Below are positions 28,301-37,463 of a DNA stretch of 64,000 nt, one piece after another. Source of the DNA: COE1 sp965114465 (GTDB lineage: Bacteria > Bacillota > Clostridia > Lachnospirales > Lachnospiraceae). The notes beneath the pieces were generated by a model that saw only the letters and a program-made list of their open reading frames with translations, was not told where the DNA came from and made no database searches. The stretch spans positions 17,233-81,232 of the forward strand of contig CBCOYO010000001.1 of NCBI GenBank assembly GCA_965114465.1, in the 5' to 3' direction. Position 1 is the first letter of the stretch, and every line of letters begins with the position of its first letter. Both the position numbers and the translations under genes were made by a program.

Positions 28301-31300
28301 AAGTACCGTTTAAATCTTCTTCTACTGATACAAACCAAACGCCTTTTTCGCCTTTTGTCATATCTATTGACCTAATTAAGTCGTCTGTTCCTTCTGTTCC
28401 AGATTTATATAAGTTAACTTGTACTTTCTCTGCTGTAGGTGCCCACACCTTGAATGTCGTTTTGCTGCTGCTCCACGTTGCACCAAGATCATCTCCGGTA
28501 TAGGTGTACTGACTTTCAAATGTATCAGAAGAATACAAACTTGGCATAGATACTTTGTAATCCTGCCCGTCATAAACAAGAACATACTCTTTCGCCATTG
28601 CCTCTGCGCTTGATAAATCCACTCCAAGGCTTAACTCGTATATATTCTCGTCTGCATTTGCAAGTTTTATCGCTGTAACAGGTATCATTGTTTCTGGTTC
28701 ATTTTCACCGGTCTTCTTTGTCTTTAATGCAAATATGCCGTCAAGAGCGCCTGTAATTGGTATTCCTGTCTGCACTTTAATTACGTTCTTGCTGCTGTTA
28801 TATACAGCCGACCGTATTTTAACACCGATTAAAACATCATCCCCTAATACTCTCGTTCCAGGGAATTGACCAGATGCGACATAGTAATCTACCGTACCAG
28901 AAAGAATGTCGGAAAGGTCAATATAGCAGTCCATTCCGGGATCTTTCTCTGCCCAATCATTGCCTTCAATACTCTTACGGATAATATAGTTCATAACACT
29001 GGCTGTACGTCCAACCAGTTTCACTTCTGCTACTTTTCCGCCTGCTTCATCGTCAGAAGTAAACTGAACCACTGCACTCGTTCCGTCGCCCCACGTCCAG
29101 ACATTCCAGCCTGTATAATCGCGGTCAGGTCTGTTATAATGCAGTCTTACAGTTATCTCATTTTTATCCTCTACAACTTTAATAGAAAACGTCACGGAAT
29201 CGCTGCCTGCCGTTGCTGTCAGCTCAATGCTCTTTCCTGCAAACGTTTCTGCTACGGTTATCTTTTTGCTCTTATCGTCAAGCGTTACGCCTTCCTGTGT
29301 TGTAGTAGAATAGGTTACGTCAACAAATGTCTTAATTCCATCTTCTGACAATTTTGTCAACTGTGCTGGAAGCGCTGATTCCTTTCCTTTTGCAATCGTC
29401 AGTTCTGGTGCAATCAATCCTGCCTTATAAGTATCTGCTACCAATACAACTGTACCGCCGCCTGCTGCTGCTGGAATCACTACTTCAATCGTACCATCCG
29501 CCGCAACCGGATACGACTTGCCACTGTACAAATCCTTGTATCCTGTCACGCCATTGCTGTCTACAGTTATCTTTAATGTACGTGCATCAGACTTGATATT
29601 CATTCCAACATAAAGTGTTGTATCATTATAACTTCTGGAAATTACATCATAACCATCCGCATTTGACTGTGCTACAACCTGCCTGTTACCTTTTGCAAAT
29701 ACATCTGCATATTCGCTTCGAATTGCAAGCATCTTCTTATAGTGATTGTAAATGCTGCCATTCTGCGACTGCTGCTTTTCTAACTCTTTCCAATTAAAAT
29801 CATAGCGGTTTGTCTGATAAGGATAATCATTGTTTCCTGACAAGCCGATTTCTTCACCATAGTAAATCACTGGCTGACCTTTTGCTGTAATCTGCAAAGT
29901 TGCTGCTACGTAGGAAGCTGCAATTGCTGCATCTGCACTCCAGCCCTTGTTTTTCAATTCCTGTTGAAAACCATTCTCATCATGGCTGCTTAAAAACTGC
30001 CCTGTCAAATAGGTATTATTCAGTGCCTTGTTGCGGTTAATCAGATTATTTTCTATAGAAGAAATATCTCCGTTCACAAATGAGGTTGCCCACTCGTTAA
30101 AGTTAAAGTCTAACAGAGAATCCATCTGTCCGCTGCCCAGTCTGCCGCCGTTTGCACTATTATATCCTGCACCGAAATACTCACCAATCATTTTAAAATT
30201 CGGATTGGCTTCGGTCAGTGCATTTTTAAATGCCATCCATGTCGTATCATCTACGTGCTGTACTGTATCTACACGGAAATAATCAACACCCTTCTTTGCC
30301 CAATTTACCTGCCACTCAATAATCTGATCTCTAACTTCAGGTATTTCTGTCAGGAAATCTGGAAGACCTGCCTGGTATCCGCCAAGTTCATGGTCATCTT
30401 CTACTACATCTTTGCTGTCCCTTAGCATACCAGCAAACTTATCGGTATTTTCCATACCATATCCTGCATGGTTTACTACAACGTCTACCATAATCTTCAT
30501 GCCTTTTTCATGTGCAGTGTTGATTAAGGTTTCAAATTCTTCCTCTGTACCAAGCGCGGGATTTAATTTCGTAAAATCACTTGCCCAGTAACCATGATAT
30601 CCAGCATAGTATGGTACTTTATCTTTGCCTTCTCCGCCAACCGTAACACCTTTTACATTCTCTACAATTGGCGTAATCCATATCGTATTCACGCCCAAAT
30701 CTTTTAAATAATCCAGTTTTGCTGTTACACCGGCAAAATCGCCGCCATGATACAAGCCTTGATTGTCTTTTCCATAGGTATTATAATCACCATCTTTGCC
30801 GTTTGCTTCATTATTGCCTTCGTTGCCGTCAAAAAATCGGTCTGTTACCATAAAGTAAATTACAGATTCATCCCAATTAAAATCGTTTTCGCTGTCCGCC
30901 TTCTGTGTAACGTTCACAGTTGCTTTTGTCTGTAATTGATTGCCGCGGGCATCTTCTACTGTAACTGGCAATTCATATGTTCCAGCAGCAATATTATCTC
31001 TTACCGAAAGAGAAACTGCCATCAGCTCTGGTGAAATAACCAGCTTGTTGCTAATGCCTAATTCTGAAGCATCCACATATGCGCTTTTCACCAGCACATC
31101 CGAATTTTTATCCCCATTTGCAATAATGGTTAACACATTGTTTTGTGTATAATCCATAGAATCCAACTGCAAAGAAGCTTCAATTGACTCCAAGTTCAAA
31201 TTGGGTTTTCCTTCATAAATGCCTACGCCGTGAACATACCAAAGTTCTGCTTCTTTCGCTTCGCCCTTTAACTGATACGTTCTGTCACTATCTTTGTCGT

Positions 31301-33473
31301 CCCAGTTTTCTTCACCGGCATAAGGTTTTCCAATTACGCCGATGCTTGCATAAGGAACGCCAACTTCTGCTGTAAGCCATGTAATATCATTATCAAAATC
31401 GTCATAAACTAAGCTTTCATCAAATGCAAATACTCCGCCCGGATTGCTCGTACCAGGTTCCCAGATATACAAATCGGATTGATCGCTTGCCTGATCTGGC
31501 GCATCGGGATTAAAATAATGAATCGTATACTCAAATGCTGCAAGGAACGGATTTTTGTCATAAATTCCTTTTCCGTATACATACCAAAGTTCCGCTTTTT
31601 CTTCGCTCGTTATCTCATATTTGTATTCTTTATCCTGCTCGTCCCAATTTCCTTGTGGTCTAGCAATTACAGTAATATGCGGATATGGAAGTTTTACTTT
31701 CATAGTCAGCCATGTCTTTCCTTCTTCTTCCGCATCTTTTGTAATCTCTGTAAATTTATAATCTCCTACCATATCTTCCGGAGAACATTCATCCCAAATA
31801 TGTAAATCTGGCCCTGCTGCTGATGTCGGAACATCTGCTTCGGGATTGTAGTAATGAATGGTGTATTCATATTCTTTGCTGCCGGATACAAAAACATAGC
31901 TGTTTCCATCACCTCCAACAACCTGTTCATTATTGGGGTCTGCTAACCATTGTTCTGCACCGTTGCTATCTTTATACCAGAATTTGTATTCATATCCGCC
32001 ATGCGGCAGTTCAATTTCAACACTATGTATACCCGTTTCCTCATCCTTTGTCATTTTATAGTCATCGGTTACTGCCCAGTCGGATATTTGCAGCCCGCGT
32101 ACATATACGTTTTCTGCTTCGCTGTTTTTGTAGCGGAATGTTACTTTGTTTCCGTTGACTTCGGGGCTGATGATTTTATTGGGGTCTTCTCCCTCTATCG
32201 TTACAATACTGTTGTTACTTTTTACGATATCATTATTCGGATCACATATCCATTTATCATCTACGATAAATTTATACTGATGTTCCCCCGGTGTTAATGC
32301 TTCTTCCATTGTATAAGTAAAGATACCATTTGTATCTTTCGTCATTTCAATTGGGTTTTTCTCCCAAGTTGTCATCTCGCCTGCTAATTTTACAGACTTT
32401 GCAGATTTGTTTTTATAACGAAATGTTACAATTCCATCATTAACTTCCGGACTAATTACAGGCGTTGTTGAAAGAAAATATTGTGGTTCAGCATTATCAT
32501 ATCTCTCTATCCAAACCCAACGTTCATATGTAGTAACATCTGTAAATTCCGTTGATGGAATAATAATATCTTGTGCTTGTTCATTATTTTCACTGTTGTT
32601 ATTGTTAAAAATTATAATAAAGCCACTGCTTTTTGGTATTTCACATGATAATGTATAATATCCATTTGCATCTTTTTGCAGATTGTCACCGGTTATTCCC
32701 GGCCAGCTTCCGCTTAGTGCATCTCCATCCCAACCTTCACCATTATGTTTTCCAAAGTACGCCGCAACATCGCTCCATCCATACGAATTCTTATAATGCA
32801 GAATCACATTTACCTGATCTTCTGCTGGAGTTGTGTCGCCTTCATTATTATCTTTGCTTGATTCTTCTGTAGTTTCTTCCGTTTCTGCGTTTTCGGTCGA
32901 CTCAGAAATTTCGGTGCTTTCGGTTATACTTTCTGTTTCTGTATTTGTCGTTTCTGTTGTTTTTGTTTCATCTTCCGCTGTTGTTTTTTCTTCTGTTGTT
33001 TCCTCTGTCTTATTTTCTTCATCTGTTTTCTTATTATTTTCTGTTTCTTCTGTCTTTTTATCTTCGTCTGTCTTCTGATTGCTTTCTGTTTCCTCTGTCT
33101 TTTCGTCTGTTTTTTGAACGTTTTCTGTTTCTGCCGCTTCTTCAGACTTTACAGATTCTTTTTCACTTGATTTGTCTATTGTTTCGGTTTTTTCCGTTCC
33201 AGTATTTTTATCATCTCCACTCGATTCGCTCGCGGGGTCAGCTTGTTTTTCATCTTGGGCGGCTTCCGTATTCTGCCCGCTACCTTCACTGACTTCGCTT
33301 GCTTCAGCCGTTTCACCGGATATTGATGTTTCGCTTTCCGCTGCCCATACAGTCGCAAATGCTTCCGGTGCTATCTGTACATTGGAAATGACCATAGCAA
33401 ATACTAACATTAAACTAAAAATGCTTTTTGCTAATTTGCGTTTCTTTTTACAGAGTTTTTTTGCTTCTTCCAT
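25356..33473 (-). CDS. Giant secreted bifunctional amylopullulanase (N-terminal 2,706 residues)
   Basis: An exported enzyme with two GH13 catalytic modules, predicted to cut both alpha-1,4 and alpha-1,6 bonds of starch. Order: signal peptide (1-45), acidic Ser/Thr/Glu linker (to 212), CBM26-like domain (215-320), two CBM48/AMPK-like domains (325-500), two PUD/CBM41-like domains (505-730), alpha-amylase (about 862-1340; DYFRVDTVQ near 1065, MIGEYF near 1095, SSHDENGF near 1163), a third PUD domain (about 1438), pullulanase (FNWGYDP near 1857, FRFDLVG 1970, YGEGW 2003, SCHDNYTL 2088), four FIVAR repeats (2300-2590) and Ig-like repeats running into the gap. The start at 33473 follows GGAAGGAAAAGGC. 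The pullulanase half is closely related to the downstream gene, so the pair probably arose by duplication. Confidence 0.93.
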
Positions 33474-33545
33474 GCCTTTTCCTTCCTTCCTTTTTTTGTC
33501 CGTGAAATAGGATTTTATGGGAAATCCGCTTTCACATATTTTGAT

Positions 33546-33565
33546 CGAGTAGAAATTTCTACTCG
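33546..33565. promoter_or_regulatory. 20-bp perfect palindrome in the amylopullulanase leader
   Basis: CGAGTAGAAATTTCTACTCG is identical on both strands and lies 73-92 bp before the start codon, about 100 bp after the predicted transcription start. It could be a repressor operator acting as a roadblock or an RNA hairpin. Confidence 0.5.
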
Positions 33566-33672
33566 CGCGCACAGGCATTTTTCTGCTATGCTGACAAGCT
33601 TTATTTGCGTGCCCGTGTGCATTCATAACGAAAGCATCCAAAAATTTAGATGCTTTTAATAGTTGTATATTA

Positions 33673-33701
33673 ATATTATTTTACATTCACAAATTTGTCA
33701 A
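33673..33701 (-). promoter_or_regulatory. Sigma-A promoter of the amylopullulanase gene
   Basis: Minus-strand TTGACA (33696-33701) and TAATAT (33673-33678) with a 17-base spacer, predicting a start near 33666. Confidence 0.65.
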
Positions 33702-33903
33702 TACTTTTACGAATTTTCTCGAAAGAAATATAAATATTTCACCCATTCCTAGCAGCTTATCGGTATTTATGTATACAAAACACAAAAAATGAAGCATTTT
33801 TATGCAAAATATGCTTACATATTGCACATATTAACGTAGTACATTTTAATATCCTTATCCGCCATTAACGGACTACCAATCCATCCTTTGAAAGTGCTTT
33901 TAA

Positions 33904-33952
33904 ACAAAAAAACAGCATCTTTTCCATAGTTTTCCACTATTTCCAAGATGCT
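33904..33952 (-). terminator. Terminator of the OmpR-type two-component operon
   Basis: On the minus strand GCATCTT and AAGATGC enclose an inner pair ATAGT / ACTAT and are followed by TGTTTTTTTG. Confidence 0.75.
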
Positions 33953-34063
33953 ACCTCAAAAAATATTTTGTTTTACTTTTAATTGATGCCAGCGCCGCAA
34001 ATAAAGATTTGGGCAAGCAAACTGTTGTGATATTTAACTGTCGAAGCAACGTAATACACTTTA

Positions 34064-34996
34064 CTATACTTTCCTAAGCTGCACTGTAAAAACTGTTCTC
34101 ACATTCGGCTCACTTTCCAGAGTAATATCACCACCTAACTGGTTTGCAAGGTTTTTGGCTATGGTTAGTCCCAGCCCGTTTCCATGAATATTGCGGTTGC
34201 GGGAATCCTCCATTGTATAGAGCCGTTCAAAAACGCTGGCAGCAAATGCACGCTCTATTCCCTTACCTTTATCCACAATATCCACAAATGCATAGGTTTC
34301 ATCGTCGCGCAGCGTCAGTCCGATATAGCCGCCTGCACTTCCGTAACGCACAGCATTTGATATTAAATTCGACAAAATCCGGTGAATCGCATCCTCACTG
34401 CCCAGCACAGAAATGTCTTGTTCTGGAATAGAAATTTCCGCATCAAAATCCTTTTGCTGTAAAATATCATAAAACCCCAATATATTTTCACGGCAAAGTT
34501 CACTTAAATTCACTTGGGTCAGTTCAATCTGCGTATCGCCGGCTTCCAGCTTCGCAAGTGTGAAAAATTGGTTTATCAACTCCATTACCTGCTGCGCTTT
34601 CGCTTCCACTTTTTGCAATGACACATTTTCCTTATCACTTAGGCGCATAATTTCCAGATAACCAAGGATAACCGTCAGGGGCGTTTTAATATCATGAGAA
34701 ATATTGGAAAGCATTTTTTTGGATGATTCCTCCTGCCGCTTAAAATCTATTTTGATTTTTTGACGGTCAAGCAACAGACGGTTTAACTGTTCGCACAATG
34801 CAATTAACGCTTTATTATCTGTAAAAACCATAATCTGTTCTGCGCTGTCCTGCTCCAAAATATCCGCAATTTTTTGGCTAATTTCCCTTAAATGTTTCCC
34901 CATTCCCTTATGAAACGCAAAATGCTGGTGTAATATTACGCATAACAGTACCACAACTATAGCCATCAGGAATATTACTAATGTGCTTTCATTCAT
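34064..34996 (-). CDS. Sensor histidine kinase with minimal input domain
   Basis: A 310-residue kinase with a single N-terminal membrane helix (5-24) and almost no extracellular part, then a HAMP-like coiled segment, the HisKA box SNISHDIKTPLTVI (His101) and a HATPase domain (NLISNAVRYG; DKGKGIERA; HGNGLGL). With no periplasmic domain it probably senses through the membrane or a partner protein. Its start codon overlaps the regulator's stop (TAATG), so the pair is translationally coupled. Being codirectional with and just upstream of the amylopullulanase gene, it might control it, but that is only position. Confidence 0.92.
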   Translation of the reverse strand: MNESTLVIFLMAIVVVLLCVILHQHFAFHKGMGKHLREISQKIADILEQDSAEQIMVFTDNKALIALCEQLNRLLLDRQKIKIDFKRQEESSKKMLSNISHDIKTPLTVILGYLEIMRLSDKENVSLQKVEAKAQQVMELINQFFTLAKLEAGDTQIELTQVNLSELCRENILGFYDILQQKDFDAEISIPEQDISVLGSEDAIHRILSNLISNAVRYGSAGGYIGLTLRDDETYAFVDIVDKGKGIERAFAASVFERLYTMEDSRNRNIHGNGLGLTIAKNLANQLGGDITLESEPNVRTVFTVQLRKV

Positions 34997-35772
34997 TATA
35001 TATCCCCCATCTTATATCCAATGCCCCAAACTGTCACAATATATTTGGGATCACGTGGATTATCCTCTATTTTGCTGCGCAGGCGGCTGATATGAACATT
35101 TACTGCATTTTCATCTCCAAGGTATGCGTCGTCCCATATTTGAGAATAAATTTGCTCTTTTGTGTAAACTTTTTTGGGATTTTTCATAAGAAGCTTTAAT
35201 ATTTCAAATTCTTTTGCTGTTAATTCAATCGCTTTGCCGCTTTTTTCAAGAGAATAGTTATCGGTATTCATCGTAAGGCAGCCTTTTTTTATTATATTTT
35301 CCCCCATAAAGCCATCTGCCAGTTGGCTGCCGCCGGCAACAGTATTCGCTGCAATCATACTATTGGCTGTAGCTGATAGATTCGACACAGGGGAATTTGC
35401 TGTTGACACATACTGCGTACTCCTGCGGATATTAGCTTTAATCCTTGCAAGCACTTCCGTTACAGAAAATGGTTTGGTAATATAATCGTCCGCCCCCAGC
35501 CCTAATCCTAGTGCTTTATCCGAATCGGATTCTTTTGCGGATAAAATAATTATTGGCACAATGCTGGTTTCCCGAATTACTTTCATAACCTCCATTCCAT
35601 TGCGCTTTGGTATCATAAGATCTAACAGCACCAAACTATAACTGTCTGCAAAAAATTTTTCAATAGCTTCCTCCCCGTCATATGCTGGTATCACCTCAAA
35701 ATTTTCTGTATACAAAAAATTCTTCAGCATGTCGCTGATTTCCACATCATCTTCCACCAATAAAATTTTCAT
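34996..35772 (-). CDS. OmpR/PhoB-family response regulator
   Basis: A 258-residue regulator: receiver domain with phospho-acceptor Asp51 (LVLLDLMIP) and TKPF, and a winged-helix DNA-binding domain (FEILKLLMKNPKKVYTKEQI, then DENAVNVHISRLRSKIE). Between them is a Ser/Ala-rich linker of about 45 residues (120-165), roughly 30 longer than usual, rich in NSPVSNLSATANS. The start at 35772 has GGGGAG seven bases upstream; an ATG two codons earlier is too close. The cognate kinase follows with a one-base overlap. Confidence 0.93.
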   Translation of the reverse strand: MKILLVEDDVEISDMLKNFLYTENFEVIPAYDGEEAIEKFFADSYSLVLLDLMIPKRNGMEVMKVIRETSIVPIIILSAKESDSDKALGLGLGADDYITKPFSVTEVLARIKANIRRSTQYVSTANSPVSNLSATANSMIAANTVAGGSQLADGFMGENIIKKGCLTMNTDNYSLEKSGKAIELTAKEFEILKLLMKNPKKVYTKEQIYSQIWDDAYLGDENAVNVHISRLRSKIEDNPRDPKYIVTVWGIGYKMGDI

Positions 35773-35909
35773 TTCCATACTCCCCGCTTTGCACGGATAC
35801 CAATCAATCGTTTTAACTTTTCCCTCTATCCATTATTGAGGGAGTATTAGTTATCCAAACAATTCCCGTCATCCGCCATTGATAGACTATCTGTTGCCCT
35901 TTCTTTTTG

Positions 35910-37067
35910 TTATTCAAGCAGCTTCCCTTTCAACTGCATAATCTCCTTATTCGTTATTCCAATTGCCTGCAAATATGCTTCTGCGCTACCATATTTTTCT
36001 CGAAACAGCCGCAAAAACTGCACCATATAGTCCTCGCATGGTATTACAATATTGATATCAGTTTCTGGAAATTTCTCCCGCAATACGGCAAAACGTTTTT
36101 GATTACATTCTTTTGTCAGCATATAGTTATCAATAATGTCTTTATCGCATACGCCTGCAAGCAATAGCAAAATTGCCGATACCACGCCAGTGCGGTCTTT
36201 TCCTGCCGCACAATGAAACAGCACCCCCTCCGGTGCATTGGCAATATACCGAAAAACTTGATATATATTTGCTGCCTGCGCAATTTTTAAATAGCTTAAA
36301 GGAACTGCTGCAACTGATTCTGGTATACTACCGCCCTCCTCAATCGGAACATGGTAATACTGAAATCGTTCCATCTGCGCAAAAGGACTTGGAGCGGTCT
36401 GCACAGCGTCAGCGCCACGCATATCAATGATGGTTGTAATTTTATTTTCTTTTAAATATGTAATGTCACGTTCATTGGGATTTCTAATAAAATCACTCCG
36501 AAATAGTACGCCATTTCGTGTGTACAGTCCATTTTCTGCCAAATATCCGCCAAGTTCTCTAGTATTTAATGTTGTTTCTAATAGGCTTTTCTGCTGGGAC
36601 GAAGAAATACCATACAAATATCCTTTTCCATTTTTTTGGCTTCCATAATATGGGATTGGCGTAAGACCGCTTTGATCGTCCAATGCGCATCGAATTAATT
36701 TTTTTGTTAAATCCGCAACGTCTTCCCTTGACAATGCTTCCTCAACGGCAAGCCACACCACCTCGCTGTTTTCATCATTATCTGAAACTGCCTCGCCCGA
36801 AATATACTCCGCCCGAAATGCAACATACCAGTCATGCGTATTAAACCTAACAGCAATAATATTTTTCGGCTCTATTACGGTATTTGTTTCCTCAAGATAT
36901 TCCCTCTTTAACGCCTGCTGCGGCAGTTCTCCATATTCAACATAACCGCCTGGCACAATAAGCAGACCTTTTCCTGCGCCGTAAGTGTGCCTTGCCAGTA
37001 ATACTTTTCCATTATTTATCACAACGCCCGTTACAGACTGACTCCAGTTTGTATGATTATTTTCCAT
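35910..37067 (-). CDS. Nudix hydrolase fused to a tyrosine-phosphatase-like domain
   Basis: A 385-residue cytosolic protein with two enzymes in one chain. Residues 10-135 form a Nudix domain with the full signature (GGYVEYGELPQQALKREYLEE, read as GX5EX7REXXEE, 41-60). Residues about 165-385 form a dual-specificity/tyrosine phosphatase of the Y_phosphatase3 type, with TRELGGY near its start and the P-loop FHCAAGKDRTGVV (Cys near 283) intact. The substrates are unknown; a joint role in clearing a modified nucleotide or phospho-compound is a guess. The start follows AGGATAACA. It is a single-gene unit, with repeat R2 upstream. Confidence 0.9.
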   Translation of the reverse strand: MENNHTNWSQSVTGVVINNGKVLLARHTYGAGKGLLIVPGGYVEYGELPQQALKREYLEETNTVIEPKNIIAVRFNTHDWYVAFRAEYISGEAVSDNDENSEVVWLAVEEALSREDVADLTKKLIRCALDDQSGLTPIPYYGSQKNGKGYLYGISSSQQKSLLETTLNTRELGGYLAENGLYTRNGVLFRSDFIRNPNERDITYLKENKITTIIDMRGADAVQTAPSPFAQMERFQYYHVPIEEGGSIPESVAAVPLSYLKIAQAANIYQVFRYIANAPEGVLFHCAAGKDRTGVVSAILLLLAGVCDKDIIDNYMLTKECNQKRFAVLREKFPETDINIVIPCEDYMVQFLRLFREKYGSAEAYLQAIGITNKEIMQLKGKLLE

Positions 37068-37195
37068 ATTGTTATCCTGCTTTCTTTGTTCACTTAATAA
37101 AATATATTTATTTTACCAAACCCCATCAAAATTGTAAACCATAAGATAATTTTATAAATACAGAAAAAAATATCTGTTCGTCTTTAATACAACGT

Positions 37196-37336
37196 TTCAA
37201 TTCACACACATGCCAATCTTTATCAGCTTATAGGTTACTGAGGTGTGAATTGCAACAATTGATGCACACAAAACGCTAAAGTGTAAGCATTTTGGCGCAT
37301 AATTCCCACTACTTTGGCATGGGTGTGAAAAGTAAC
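37196..37336. repeat. R2 interspersed repeat, copy 3
   Basis: TTCAATTCACACACATGCC, a block TCTTTATCAGCTTATAGG shared with copies 2 and 4, GGTGTGAATTGCAACAATTG, a shortened central hairpin, GGCGCATAATTCCCACTAC and GGTGTGAAAAGTAAC. The central hairpin is reduced to about 20 bases compared with copy 1. Confidence 0.8.
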
Positions 37337-37374
37337 AATTGTAACACATTCTCCACCCAATCTCCCACAAAATA

Positions 37375-37403
37375 TTGACACAAATACCATTTGACAGTAT
37401 TAT
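37375..37403 (+). promoter_or_regulatory. Sigma-A promoter of the DUF3160-CapA operon
   Basis: TTGACA (37375-37380) and TATTAT (37398-37403), 17 bases apart, 60 bp upstream of the DUF3160 start. Confidence 0.65.
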
Positions 37404-37463
37404 TAGTATAGAGGGCGGAAGAGAATAACACAGTTCCTTCACCCCAAAGAGAGGAGCTATTTT

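Larger units (their letters stand above)
33474..34063. other. Promoter and long leader of the amylopullulanase gene
   Basis: No gene is visible in these 590 bp. From right to left they hold the terminator of the two-component operon (33904-33952), an AT-rich spacer, the amylopullulanase promoter (33673-33701), a hairpin AAAGCATC / GATGCTTT (33630-33657) and a 20-bp perfect palindrome (33546-33565). The untranslated leader is therefore about 190 nt. A partial match to a CcpA cre site (TGAAAGCGGATTTC, minus strand, about 33522-33536) is too weak to call. Confidence 0.6.
37068..37463. other. Divergent promoter region with repeat R2
   Basis: The region between the Nudix-phosphatase and DUF3160 genes contains R2 copy 3 (37196-37336) and the plus-strand promoter at 37375-37403. 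I see no coding sequence. Confidence 0.6.

Noticed and set aside
33520..33537. Possible CcpA cre site in the amylopullulanase leader (minus strand TGAAAGCGGATTTC)
   Set aside because: The right half of the consensus is poorly matched and it lies well downstream of the predicted transcription start.
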